Source: Eubacteriales bacterium
Lineage (GTDB): Bacteria; Bacillota_A; Clostridia; Lachnospirales; Lachnospiraceae
DNA: 23,542 nucleotides
NCBI GenBank assembly: GCA_030527765.1
Contig: JAUNAE010000019.1
Span: 1-23,542, forward strand
Direction: 5' to 3'
Shown here: piece after piece, positions 1 through 7,829 of the stretch
Position numbering within the stretch: position 1 is the stretch's first letter
How the letters are laid out: each line of letters starts with the position of its first letter
The notes under the pieces: generated by a model
What the model saw: the letters and a program-made list of their open reading frames with translations, nothing else
What the model was told of the DNA's origin: nothing
The model's database searches: none
Position numbers and translations under genes: made by a program

Positions 1-1706
1 CGGATGCACTGATCCAGATCATCCACATGATCCTTGTTCGGAATCAAAACAGACACCATCGGATCCCCTTTAACTTTGTATTTCGTGTCATAGACGATGG
101 TAAGTCCGGTGTAAGTAACCTCTGTCTCCATGCCAAGACGCTCATAATGTGCTTCCAGAGCCTTTCTTCCTGCATCGATGGCATACTGCTTATTGTCTCC
201 GTTTCCTGCAGTGGAGCCGGAATGACTTCTCCAATGATACAGCACCTTCGGAATGTGGTGAATGTCTTTTGCCTTCTCCACACAGCGAAGAACGAAATCA
301 TAGTCCTGCGCTCCATCATATTCCGGATTCAGTTTGCCGACCTGCTCATACAGGCTTCTCTTCACAACCACCAGATGACAGATGTAGTTGATGGAACGAA
401 GATAATCCAGGTTGAAATCCGGTTTGAAGTGCGGATCATAGGCCTCACCGAACTCATCCGTCAGGTCCTCATCGGAATAGATGAAATCTGCCTCCGGATT
501 TGCCTCCAGCACTTTCACATTTTCATAAAGGGCATCCGGCGTCAGTGTATCGTCATGATCTGCAAAAACAATGAAATCACCCACAGCCATGGAAAGAGCT
601 GCGTTGGTGTTGCCGGAAATTCCGGTGTTTTCCTCCAGCAGTTTATAGCAGATTCTTCTGTCTCTGCTGTAATTTTTCTTCATAAACTCCTGAATCTGAT
701 GATTGTCACTTCCGTCTGCCAGACAGAGCTGCCAGTTACCGTAGCTCTGAGCAACAACAGAATCAATCAGTTCCTTCAGGTAAGGAAGAGGTGTCCGATA
801 GAGTGGAACAACGATACTGAACAGCGGTGTCTCTGTAAAATTCTCCATAGCCTGACGGGCCAGAACCCGTTTGCCTGGTGCCATACGGCGTGCATAATAA
901 TTGTAGTACTCCTCCGGTCCTAAGGATTCCTCCTGAATGTACTCGTGAAGACCGGAAACACCGTTCTCCTTCAGAATCTTCAGAGTCTCCTTGCGGTTCT
1001 CCTTCTGGAACAGCTTCCGAACTTTTCCTCTGCGGCTGTTCTCCTGGTCGAACTTCTTCATGTCCAGAATTTCTTTTTTCTTGGCAAGTCCGTTGTCAAA
1101 AACAAGAATCAGCTCTTTGCCATGAACGTTCTTTCGCGGAATCTCCACTCCGAATCCTTCACATGCAGAGAGATCTTTCTGAAAAAGCTCCGCAAGATCC
1201 GCTCTTCTCAAGGAGGTCCATTTGGCTCCTTCCAGAGCTTCCCCCTTCTCATTCTCCAGAGTCATGGTCAGTTCCCCAAGAGAGTGGATACACCAGCCCT
1301 GAAGGTACACATTTTCCATGTGTCTTTCTGTCTTTTCGATAAAGTATTTTACCGTATCCTGTCGATATTCTGTCTGTAATTCTTCTGCTGTTTTCTGAAG
1401 CAGCGGGAACTTCTCCTCCTTGCCGCAGACACGAATGCGAAGAGACTCCTGACGTTCAAAAAGTTCTGTGAGATTTTTGAGAACCAGTTCAAATCCCGTA
1501 TTTTCATCCGGAAACGTCACTCCCGGAAATGCAGCGATGACATCCGGTCTCGGAACAAAACGGAGCTCAAAAGGAAGTGCTTCATGTCCAAAACGCACCT
1601 GAAACTCCGGCTTTTCTCCCCCGAGATAGAACCATCCCTTCAGAACACAGTTTCCATTATCATTGATATCGTATTGGCAGGAGTCTAGAACTACCTGATT
1701 ATCCAT
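1..1706 (-). CDS. Large family 2 glycosyltransferase, tandem GT2 domains (3' end cut by window edge)
   Basis: The first 568 residues are visible; the frame is open to base 1, so the C-terminus is missing. ATG is at 1706, 4 bases after the stop of the upstream methyltransferase gene, with AAAGGAAA upstream. Residues 1-290 are non-catalytic and include two short beta-type segments with LKGW/LQGW cores (about 22-26 and 135-138). A GT-A fold begins at about 296 (FSIVVPLYRTP), with the metal/nucleotide-binding cluster ADHDD at 382-386, SDEDL at 411-415 and acidic QDYDF near 467-471. A second GT2 domain starts at about 549 (PMVSVLIPNKDH) and is cut. GT2 enzymes transfer sugars from nucleotide donors. 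Tandem GT2 proteins next to Wzm/Wzt-type exporters usually build the polymer in the cytoplasm, and here a rhamnose-containing chain is plausible because rmlC is in the operon. Donor and linkage cannot be read from the sequence. Confidence 0.9.
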   Translation of the reverse strand, partial: MDNQVVLDSCQYDINDNGNCVLKGWFYLGGEKPEFQVRFGHEALPFELRFVPRPDVIAAFPGVTFPDENTGFELVLKNLTELFERQESLRIRVCGKEEKFPLLQKTAEELQTEYRQDTVKYFIEKTERHMENVYLQGWCIHSLGELTMTLENEKGEALEGAKWTSLRRADLAELFQKDLSACEGFGVEIPRKNVHGKELILVFDNGLAKKKEILDMKKFDQENSRRGKVRKLFQKENRKETLKILKENGVSGLHEYIQEESLGPEEYYNYYARRMAPGKRVLARQAMENFTETPLFSIVVPLYRTPLPYLKELIDSVVAQSYGNWQLCLADGSDNHQIQEFMKKNYSRDRRICYKLLEENTGISGNTNAALSMAVGDFIVFADHDDTLTPDALYENVKVLEANPEADFIYSDEDLTDEFGEAYDPHFKPDFNLDYLRSINYICHLVVVKRSLYEQVGKLNPEYDGAQDYDFVLRCVEKAKDIHHIPKVLYHWRSHSGSTAGNGDNKQYAIDAGRKALEAHYERLGMETEVTYTGLTIVYDTKYKVKGDPMVSVLIPNKDHVDDLDQCI

Positions 1707-1710
1707 AGAA

Positions 1711-3870
1711 TCATTTCCTTTCTCTGAGCTTGTCATAGGTATGTTTCATCTTCCAGTAGATTGGATTTCGAAGTTCTGTCACTTCCTGACGAAGTCTTCG
1801 GTTCTCCTCTTCCAGCTGAAGTGTTTTCTCAAGAGCACGATGATCATTTGGGAAAATAGCAAGCTTCAGTGTCAATGTCTTTGCTCCTTCCGGAACCGGA
1901 ATCAGACTGATATTCGGATCCTCAGAAGGACAGCAGAGCCAGCTGCCGGTCAATGTTCCGTTCGGCACAACTGCATGAGACAAATCTGCCTTCTCTCCGT
2001 CGAAGGAGAGCTCTCTCAAATAGGTCATACATGGGAAATTGCCCGGATCCACACGAAGATCGGTACATCCCTCCGGAAGGGAGATCTTCACATTCACCTT
2101 CTGATCCTCAATGAGATATTTCTCGGAATGCTCCTCTGTATACCCTTCTCCAAAGGCGTAAAACACCTGCACATGCTCAATAGGCTCTACGGTTACTTTG
2201 TGAATTCCCGGGGAAATCTCCTCATGAAGTTCCCGAATCGGTGTATGTCCTTTCGTGAGCGATTTCTGGAAGGACGCCTCCATTTTCCGGTAGACTTCCT
2301 GCTTCTGTTCGTCAATGCCGAACATTTCAAAAAACTCCTCCGGATTCAGTTCTTCATATTTCTTATCTGCGAAGAAATAATGAATCACACGATACAGCAC
2401 ATACTGTGCCGGAACCGGAAAGTCATAGGTCCACTCATAATCCAGTACCGTAGGCGGCGTGGTAAGGACAAGGTTCTCGCATACAAGATCAATGTTAGTC
2501 ACTTTTCCACAGACAAGATCTTCGGACAGAGATACATCCCCAAACACTTCCTGAAACTCCCGTGTCATCCGGAAGGTCTCACTCTTATGTGCACTCTCAA
2601 TTTTTCGAAGATAATCCACAAACAATTCCTTTGCCCGGGATACTTTTCCACATTTCAGAAGGGAATCCAGCTGCTTTTCCAGAGTTTCCTCTGCAACAAA
2701 TTCCAGACTGATGCCGTTTTCCTCCGGAGTACTTCGGTTACAGACAAAACCGGCGCTTTGGTACTGCTCATTCAGCATCTGTTCCATACGGTTCAGATTC
2801 TGAAGATGTGCTCTTCCCTCCGGATACATCGCTGCTTTTCGAACCTTCTTTGTATGATTCTCTTCCAGAATATCCGTACGGATTGCACAGGTTCTGGAAC
2901 GCTCGTTGGAATACTTGATATATTCCGGTGTTTCGGTCTCTTTCTTATCCCCGTCTCTTCTCTCTGCCACAACAAGGAAGGAATTGGAGAATTCCGGAAA
3001 CAGTCCCGCTTCAAGAATGGAATTCCACGCATTCGGCTCGGAAAACAGTGCAAGTCTTGCCCGGTCATAATTCGGTGCAAAGGATGTCAGTTCTCCGATC
3101 TCCGGAAGTTTTTTGTCAGAGTAGATGGTCATCGGAAGCTTGTAGTCCGGATATGGGTAATAGAATGTCTGATCATAATCTCCCGTCTCGCAAAGCATGT
3201 CCGAGAGTTCTTTTCTTGAAAAGGTTTTGACACCGTGATGATGAGGATATCCCTCCAGACCGGCGAAGGTAACGCCGAAATGATCTTCCGTTGCTCCTGC
3301 CCAGTATTTCAGACCGAGGCGGTTTTCAATGGCGATGATAATCTTACCGCCCGGAGCCAGATGTTTCCCGATACATCGAAGCATCTTGCGATAAGGATCC
3401 TCACTTCCCATATATCCTTCCGCATATTCAAATACACCGATCAGTGTAATGTAGTCGTAGGTTTCTGTCAGTTTTTCCTCGATGGTGAGAAAGTTTCCCA
3501 CCATAATCCGGACATTGTCATATTCCTGATTTCGATAGGCATTAATGCGGCTTCGCATCATGGAAAGATCAATGCAGGTGACGCTTCCCGCCTTCTTTGC
3601 GATGGCACCTGTGATGGCTCCGCATCCCGCACCGATTTCCAGCACTTTGTCCGACTTTTTGAAAGGAATCCACTCCAGAATATTCTGTCTGATATGAGAA
3701 AAATGGTAGAGCACCGGCCAGCTTTTGCGATCTGCAATTACAGAATTCAGTTCTTCTTCTGAATGGGTTCTGGCAATCTCCAGAAGCTCCTCCTCCACAG
3801 GGCCGTCACTGTACAAATCTTCTCCCGGATAGTAGGTATCATCAATCGTAACATTGCCGATGTGCTGCAT
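1711..3870 (-). CDS. Bifunctional SAM methyltransferase / kinase-like protein with C-terminal coiled coil (WbdD-like layout)
   Basis: 719 residues, ATG at 3870 with AAAGGAG nearby, 14 bases after the ABC ATPase gene. Residues 50-305 are a class I methyltransferase: motif I VLEIGAGCGA (76-85), acidic D101 ending beta-2, LAPGG (171-175). Residues about 315-500 read as a protein-kinase/APH-like fold with all the usual key positions: VRK (K345) as the beta-3 lysine, E363 as the helix-C glutamate, hinge-like LEFVAEETLE (389-398), catalytic-loop IDLVCEN (D461, N466) and DYEW (D477) in the DFG place. Residues about 550-675 look beta-rich; 678-702 is a short coiled coil ending in a basic tail. E. coli O9a WbdD has methyltransferase, kinase and coiled-coil parts and caps chains with methyl phosphate; the adjacent Wzt-type ATPase fits that logic. 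The methyltransferase call is firm. The kinase and capping role is inference from motifs and context. Confidence 0.85.
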   Translation of the reverse strand: MQHIGNVTIDDTYYPGEDLYSDGPVEEELLEIARTHSEEELNSVIADRKSWPVLYHFSHIRQNILEWIPFKKSDKVLEIGAGCGAITGAIAKKAGSVTCIDLSMMRSRINAYRNQEYDNVRIMVGNFLTIEEKLTETYDYITLIGVFEYAEGYMGSEDPYRKMLRCIGKHLAPGGKIIIAIENRLGLKYWAGATEDHFGVTFAGLEGYPHHHGVKTFSRKELSDMLCETGDYDQTFYYPYPDYKLPMTIYSDKKLPEIGELTSFAPNYDRARLALFSEPNAWNSILEAGLFPEFSNSFLVVAERRDGDKKETETPEYIKYSNERSRTCAIRTDILEENHTKKVRKAAMYPEGRAHLQNLNRMEQMLNEQYQSAGFVCNRSTPEENGISLEFVAEETLEKQLDSLLKCGKVSRAKELFVDYLRKIESAHKSETFRMTREFQEVFGDVSLSEDLVCGKVTNIDLVCENLVLTTPPTVLDYEWTYDFPVPAQYVLYRVIHYFFADKKYEELNPEEFFEMFGIDEQKQEVYRKMEASFQKSLTKGHTPIRELHEEISPGIHKVTVEPIEHVQVFYAFGEGYTEEHSEKYLIEDQKVNVKISLPEGCTDLRVDPGNFPCMTYLRELSFDGEKADLSHAVVPNGTLTGSWLCCPSEDPNISLIPVPEGAKTLTLKLAIFPNDHRALEKTLQLEEENRRLRQEVTELRNPIYWKMKHTYDKLRERK

Positions 3871-3884
3871 AACATCTGCTCCTT

Positions 3885-5156
3885 TCAGTTTTCCTCCACC
3901 GTAATTTCAGAAAACATATCATAAAATCCAACGGTATTCTGAGTAGAAATGACCGTGATACTGCAGGCATCATAGAGACGATGGAACACGGTGAAATCTC
4001 CCTGGGAATAACCGGTACATCCAAAGGAAAGAAGGTACTCTCCTCCCTGAAGATTCATCGTCTGGGTAAAGGTCACAATGACCTCTTTTCCGGCATCGGA
4101 ATTCGGAATATCCACCTTTTCAAATAAGGTGTTGGTTCCTGTGATTTCCGTGCCGTGCACATTTTTGAAAGTATAAGCCACAATAGGCTCCTGAATGTTC
4201 TGATGGAAATGAACCTTCGCTTTGATCCGGAAGGTCTCTCCCTTCTCGATGGAGTTGCTCGGATTGCCTTTGCTGTCCAGCACGACAAAGTCTACAATCT
4301 CCGCCTGCTTATCTCCATATTCCAGCTTGTTCGGATTCACCGCAAAGCCTTCCTGCCAGTCTCTCTCTCCGGATACTTCAACAACACTCTCTGTCTCAGC
4401 CTCCTGCTTCACCGGATCCTGCTTCACGAGAAGCTGTTTATACAGATCCACCATTGCTTTCGGTGAACCCTGATCCAGAAGATTTCCTTTGTGAAGAAGA
4501 ACTACTCGGTCACAGTACTTGGAAATACTGGAAAGATCATGACTTACAATAAGAATGGTTTTTCCCTGCTGCTTAAATTCCTCAAATTTTCGGAAACATT
4601 TTGCCTGGAAGAACACGTCACCTACCGAAAGTGCCTCATCTACAATGAGGATCTCCGGATCGATGTTGATGGCTACAGCGAAAGCAAGACGGACAAACAT
4701 ACCACTGGAGTAGGTTTTTACCGGCTGATGAATGAACTCCCCAATATCCGCAAACTCCAGAATACTGTCCAGACGCTCATCGATCTCTTCTTCTGAGAAT
4801 CCGATCATACTGCCGTTCAGATATACATTCTCAAGACCGGTATATTCCATATTAAATCCGGCACCCAGTTCCAGCAGAGCGGAAATTCGGCCATTGACTT
4901 TCACTTCTCCCTCTGTAGGATTCAAAACACCGGTAATAATTTTGAGGATGGTTGATTTTCCGGAGCCGTTCACTCCGATGATTCCGATGCACTCCCCTTC
5001 TTCCACATCAAAACTGATGTCATTCAGGGCATAATGCTCCCGGTATCGTTTCTTTTTCGACAATCCCAGGGCCTCCAGAAGACGGTCCTTCGGTTTGTCA
5101 TACAATTTATACATTTTCGTCAGGTTCTGCACCTGAATGGCTTTGTTCTTACTCAA
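3885..5156 (-). CDS. Polysaccharide ABC transporter ATPase with C-terminal Wzt-like domain
   Basis: 423 residues. Residues 1-240 are the nucleotide-binding domain of the O-antigen/teichoic-acid/rhamnan exporter group: Walker A GVNGSGKST (61-69), signature YSSGM (149-153), Walker B ILIVDE (169-174), H-loop SH (205-206). After a Glu/Val-rich linker (about 248-265), residues 285-420 form a beta-sandwich-type extension (EIVDFVVLDSKG onward) like the Wzt carbohydrate-binding domain, which in E. coli O9a recognises the capped chain end. TagH/RgpD proteins without this extension are much shorter. The start codon is TTG at 5156: no ATG lies between it and the conserved IQVQNLTKMYKLY start, and AAAGGAG stands 5-6 bases ahead. 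It acts at the cytoplasmic face with the permease encoded just upstream (15-bp gap). The substrate is inferred to be a surface polysaccharide, probably rhamnose-containing. Confidence 0.93.
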   Translation of the reverse strand: MSKNKAIQVQNLTKMYKLYDKPKDRLLEALGLSKKKRYREHYALNDISFDVEEGECIGIIGVNGSGKSTILKIITGVLNPTEGEVKVNGRISALLELGAGFNMEYTGLENVYLNGSMIGFSEEEIDERLDSILEFADIGEFIHQPVKTYSSGMFVRLAFAVAINIDPEILIVDEALSVGDVFFQAKCFRKFEEFKQQGKTILIVSHDLSSISKYCDRVVLLHKGNLLDQGSPKAMVDLYKQLLVKQDPVKQEAETESVVEVSGERDWQEGFAVNPNKLEYGDKQAEIVDFVVLDSKGNPSNSIEKGETFRIKAKVHFHQNIQEPIVAYTFKNVHGTEITGTNTLFEKVDIPNSDAGKEVIVTFTQTMNLQGGEYLLSFGCTGYSQGDFTVFHRLYDACSITVISTQNTVGFYDMFSEITVEEN

Positions 5157-5168
5157 AGGAGCTCCTTT
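5155..5168 (-). promoter_or_regulatory. Perfect palindrome containing the ribosome site and start of the ABC ATPase gene
   Basis: The bases AAAGGAGCTCCTTT are a perfect 14-bp palindrome. On the minus strand the left half is the Shine-Dalgarno sequence and the last two bases are the first two of the TTG start codon. Folded, AAAGG pairs with CCTTT around an AGCT loop, which would hide both the ribosome site and part of the start codon. The palindrome is seen directly; an effect on translation is inference. Confidence 0.55.
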
Positions 5169-5171
5169 CTA

Positions 5172-5987
5172 TCAGAGAACATCTGCGAAATGAACCCGCA
5201 GGCGTTTGAATACTCCATTGCCGATAAGGAAAAAGAGAATGGTAAATGCCCAGAAATACAGGGTCCAGAGTGGTTTCTCGAAGAACCATTTTTTCCAGAT
5301 GAAGGTATCTCGATAACCGGATACAATGTAATACACCGGATTCAGCTTCAGAATGGTATGGATCGTCGGATGGTTTGCAAGAGACTGCTCTGCATTCCAC
5401 ATAATCGGTGTCAGCCATACGCCAACCTGAAGGGCAATTCCTATAATCTGGGAAAGATCACGGAAAAATACAACCACTGCACTGGTCAGATAGCACAGTC
5501 CCAGCACAAGGATGAGCATGCAGAAGCTGTAATAGATAATCTGCAGATAATACCAGTCCGGAAAACGACCATAAGCCATATAAAGAAGAATGGTAAATAA
5601 GACAAAAAAACCGTGAACGAACATCCCTGACATAATCTTCACAACAGGAAGAACATGGATGTTGAAGACGACTTTTTTTACAAGATAATTATATTCAAGT
5701 AAGGAAGCGGTTCCTCCGGTCAGAGCGTCCTGAAAGAAAAACCACGGCACAATACCTGCAAGGAGGTACAGTACAAAAGGAAGTCCTGCGTCCCCTGTGG
5801 TCGCACGAAGTCCCACAGAAAAGACAAACCAGTACACGAGAATGGTAATTACCGGCTGTACAAATGCCCAGAAAATACCAAAATAGGATCCTGCATACCG
5901 GGTCTTAAAATCATTTTTTGCCAGTTTCAGAACCAGCCGGCGGTTCTGATACAGTTCCGCCGGCAGGGATAAAATTGAATTCTGCAT
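5172..5987 (-). CDS. Polysaccharide ABC transporter permease (ABC-2 type, Wzm/TagG/RgpC family)
   Basis: 271 residues with about six hydrophobic segments in the family pattern. A basic N-terminus (LAKNDFKTRYAGSYFGIFWA, about 23-42) leads into membrane segments, and there is a conserved aromatic-rich end (PLWTLYFWAFTILFF). The N-terminal amphipathic DFKTRYAGSYLG-like motif is characteristic of O-antigen/teichoic acid/rhamnan exporter permeases. Start ATG at 5987 has AGGAGA 5 bases upstream; it lies 12 bases after rmlC and 15 bases before the ATPase gene. With that ATPase it should move a lipid-linked polymer assembled in the cytoplasm across the membrane. Length is normal for the family (about 260-280 residues). 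Confidence 0.92.
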   Translation of the reverse strand: MQNSILSLPAELYQNRRLVLKLAKNDFKTRYAGSYFGIFWAFVQPVITILVYWFVFSVGLRATTGDAGLPFVLYLLAGIVPWFFFQDALTGGTASLLEYNYLVKKVVFNIHVLPVVKIMSGMFVHGFFVLFTILLYMAYGRFPDWYYLQIIYYSFCMLILVLGLCYLTSAVVVFFRDLSQIIGIALQVGVWLTPIMWNAEQSLANHPTIHTILKLNPVYYIVSGYRDTFIWKKWFFEKPLWTLYFWAFTILFFLIGNGVFKRLRVHFADVL

Positions 5988-5999
5988 AGTATTCTCCTG

Positions 6000-6554
6000 T
6001 TATGCTCGGTACTCGGAAATGCCGCTCCACTTTTTGTCCTTGTCAGACAGATCAAGCTCCATTCCCTCCGGAATCGGCCACTCAATTCCAATCTCCGGAT
6101 CGCTCCACAGAAGGCCGCCCTCATCGTTTGGATGATAGAAGTCAGAACATTTGTAGGCAAACTCTGCCTGCTCGGAAAGTACAAGGAAACCGTGAGCGAA
6201 TCCCTTTGGAATAAAGAACTGTTTCTTATTCTCTGCAGAAAGAACAACGCCGTACCACTGTCCGAAAGTTTTGGATCCTTCTCTTAAGTCTACAGCCACA
6301 TCAAACACCTCGCCGTTTACCACGCGAACGAGCTTATCCTGCGGGTAGTTGATCTGGAAATGAAGACCTCTCAGCACACCGTAATGAGAGCTGGACTGGT
6401 TGTCCTGAACAAATGTCACATCAATTCCCGCCTCTTTGAAATCATTGTAATTGTAAGTTTCCATAAAATATCCACGGTTGTCACCGAATACGGTTGGCTC
6501 AACAACCTTCAGACCTTCAATATTTCCACAAGGTGTAACTGTAATCTTTCCCAT
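6000..6554 (-). CDS. rmlC: dTDP-4-dehydrorhamnose 3,5-epimerase
   Basis: 184 residues using the ATG at 6554, chosen because AAGGAG stands 8 bases upstream; an in-frame ATG 7 codons earlier (6575) has no ribosome site. The cupin-type RmlC pattern is clear: FGDNRGYFMETYN, QDNQSSSHYGVLRGLHFQ with the catalytic His at residue 65, QDKLVRVVNGEVFDVAVDLR, FIPKGFAHGFLVL, and the YKCSDFY segment (134-140) that carries the active-site tyrosine region. The enzyme epimerises C3 and C5 of dTDP-4-keto-6-deoxyglucose on the way to dTDP-L-rhamnose. rmlA, rmlB and rmlD are not in the window and must be elsewhere if rhamnose is made. It lies between the aminotransferase and exporter genes; the aminotransferase would draw on the same 4-keto intermediate. 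Confidence 0.95.
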   Translation of the reverse strand: MGKITVTPCGNIEGLKVVEPTVFGDNRGYFMETYNYNDFKEAGIDVTFVQDNQSSSHYGVLRGLHFQINYPQDKLVRVVNGEVFDVAVDLREGSKTFGQWYGVVLSAENKKQFFIPKGFAHGFLVLSEQAEFAYKCSDFYHPNDEGGLLWSDPEIGIEWPIPEGMELDLSDKDKKWSGISEYRA

Positions 6555-6614
6555 CGTTTTCTCCTTTTTATACATAGCTTCTATAAATCAGTATGTTTTT
6601 CTGTAATCTTACTT

Positions 6615-6689
6615 AGTCAAGCCGACATTCGCAATCCGCCTGGCTGGTTTCTCATGAGTCAAACGGATATTCGCAATCCGCTTCGCTGC
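6615..6689. repeat. Two tandem copies of a 33-bp intergenic repeat (42-bp period)
   Basis: Copy 1 at 6615-6647 and copy 2 at 6657-6689 both begin AGTCAA and share the core ATTCGCAATCCGC; they match at 27 of 33 positions. Copy 2 ends directly against the stop codon of the aminotransferase gene (6690), so the element lies in the gap before rmlC. A third copy is downstream of the GH25 gene at 11764-11796. On the minus strand copy 2 could form a small hairpin, CGGAT/ATCCG around seven bases. On that strand the end of copy 1 also supplies a TTGACT that could act as a -35 box 19 bases before CATACT (about 6589-6594), a weak promoter candidate for rmlC. Confidence 0.6.
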
Positions 6690-7829
6690 TTATATGCGTT
6701 CATACTCCTCGAAAGCAAGCATGGCATCTGCCACTTTTTCTGCATCCTGCATCTCCAGATTATAGAACATCGGAAGTCGAAGCAGGCGCTCACTCTCTTT
6801 TGTTGTAAATTCATCTTCCCCAAAGAATCTGCCGAATTTCTCACCTGCCGGTGCAGAATGCAGGGGCACATAGTGGAATACGCTGCAGACGTCTTTCGTT
6901 CTCAGAAATGCCAGCAGTTTGGTACGGACTTCCATATTTTTTACTTTGCAGTAATACATATGATAAACATTGGTGCAGTCCTCCGGAATGGTCGGGCGGG
7001 TAAGGAATCCCTTCTCCTCGAGAACCGCCAGTTTCTCATGATACAGATTCCAGATCTGTCCGCGCTTTGCAGTGATCTCATCACATTTTTCCAGCTGAGC
7101 ATACAGATAAGCTGCATTCAGTTCACTTGGAAGATAAGAAGATCCAAAGTCCATCCAGCGGTATTTGTCTACCTGTCCCCGGAAAAACTTACTTCGGTCT
7201 GTTCCCTTCTCTCTGAGAATCTCGGCCTTTTCCTGATAAGCATCATCCCGGAATACGAGGGCTCCGCCCTCTCCCATGGTAAAGTTCTTCGTTTCATGGA
7301 AGCTGTAGCATCCAAAATCTCCGATGGTTCCCAGCGCCTTGCCTTTGTAGTAGGAATTCACACCCTGGGCAGCATCCTCGATGACTTTCAGGTTATATTT
7401 CTTCGCGATGGCCATAATGGTATCCATCTCACAGGCAACTCCTGCGTAATGAACTGCGACAATGGCTCTTGTCTTGTCTGTAATGGCTGCCTCAATCTTG
7501 GTCTCATCAATGTTCATCGTATCCGGACGAATATCAACAAAAACAATTTTTGCTCCCCTGAGAACAAAGGCGTCTGCCGTAGACACAAACGTATATGACG
7601 GCATAATGACTTCATCTCCCGGTTCAATCCCGGACAGATAAGCCGCCATTTCAAGGGCATGGGTGCAGGATGTTGTGAGAAGAACATGTCCCACCTGAAA
7701 ACGATCCTTCATCCACTCCGAACAGCGCTTTGTGTATTCTCCGTCGCCGCAGAGTTTTCCCTTGGCAACGGCATCTTCGATATAAGAAAGTTCATTTCCG
7801 GTAAATGCCGGACGGTTAAAATCAATCAT
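6690..7829 (-). CDS. rffA: dTDP-4-amino-4,6-dideoxygalactose transaminase-like aminotransferase (DegT/DnrJ/EryC1/StrS family)
   Basis: 379 residues, the normal length. The sequence closely follows WecE/RffA: FNRPAFTGNELSYIEDA, GKLCGDGEYTKRC (24-36), GDEVIMPSYTFVSTADAFVL (71-90), RGAKIVFVDIRPDTMNIDET, VHYAGVACEMDTIM, EDAAQG with D152 for the PLP ring nitrogen, and HETKN with the Schiff-base lysine K181. This family converts dTDP-4-keto-6-deoxyglucose to dTDP-4-amino-4,6-dideoxy-D-galactose (Fuc4N) using PLP and glutamate; in enterobacteria it feeds ECA synthesis. Here the neighbours are an ArnC-like glycosyltransferase and SMR-type proteins rather than ECA genes. The ATG at 7829 overlaps the end of the glycosyltransferase gene by 8 bases with GAGGAAA just upstream, so the two are probably translationally coupled. 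The exact sugar product is inferred from family likeness. Confidence 0.93.
   Translation of the reverse strand: MIDFNRPAFTGNELSYIEDAVAKGKLCGDGEYTKRCSEWMKDRFQVGHVLLTTSCTHALEMAAYLSGIEPGDEVIMPSYTFVSTADAFVLRGAKIVFVDIRPDTMNIDETKIEAAITDKTRAIVAVHYAGVACEMDTIMAIAKKYNLKVIEDAAQGVNSYYKGKALGTIGDFGCYSFHETKNFTMGEGGALVFRDDAYQEKAEILREKGTDRSKFFRGQVDKYRWMDFGSSYLPSELNAAYLYAQLEKCDEITAKRGQIWNLYHEKLAVLEEKGFLTRPTIPEDCTNVYHMYYCKVKNMEVRTKLLAFLRTKDVCSVFHYVPLHSAPAGEKFGRFFGEDEFTTKESERLLRLPMFYNLEMQDAEKVADAMLAFEEYERI

Noticed and set aside
27..923. Plus-strand open frame opposite the large glycosyltransferase
   Set aside because: The minus frame holds a clear GT2 domain with the DHDD motif through this stretch.
1741..3219. 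Long plus-strand open frame opposite the methyltransferase/kinase gene
   Set aside because: It lacks a ribosome site, has no recognisable motifs and is rich in residues typical of antisense reading; the minus-strand gene has clear domains.
6360..7598. Long plus-strand open frame across rmlC and the aminotransferase
   Set aside because: It crosses two firmly identified minus-strand genes and the intergenic repeat; no domain is visible.
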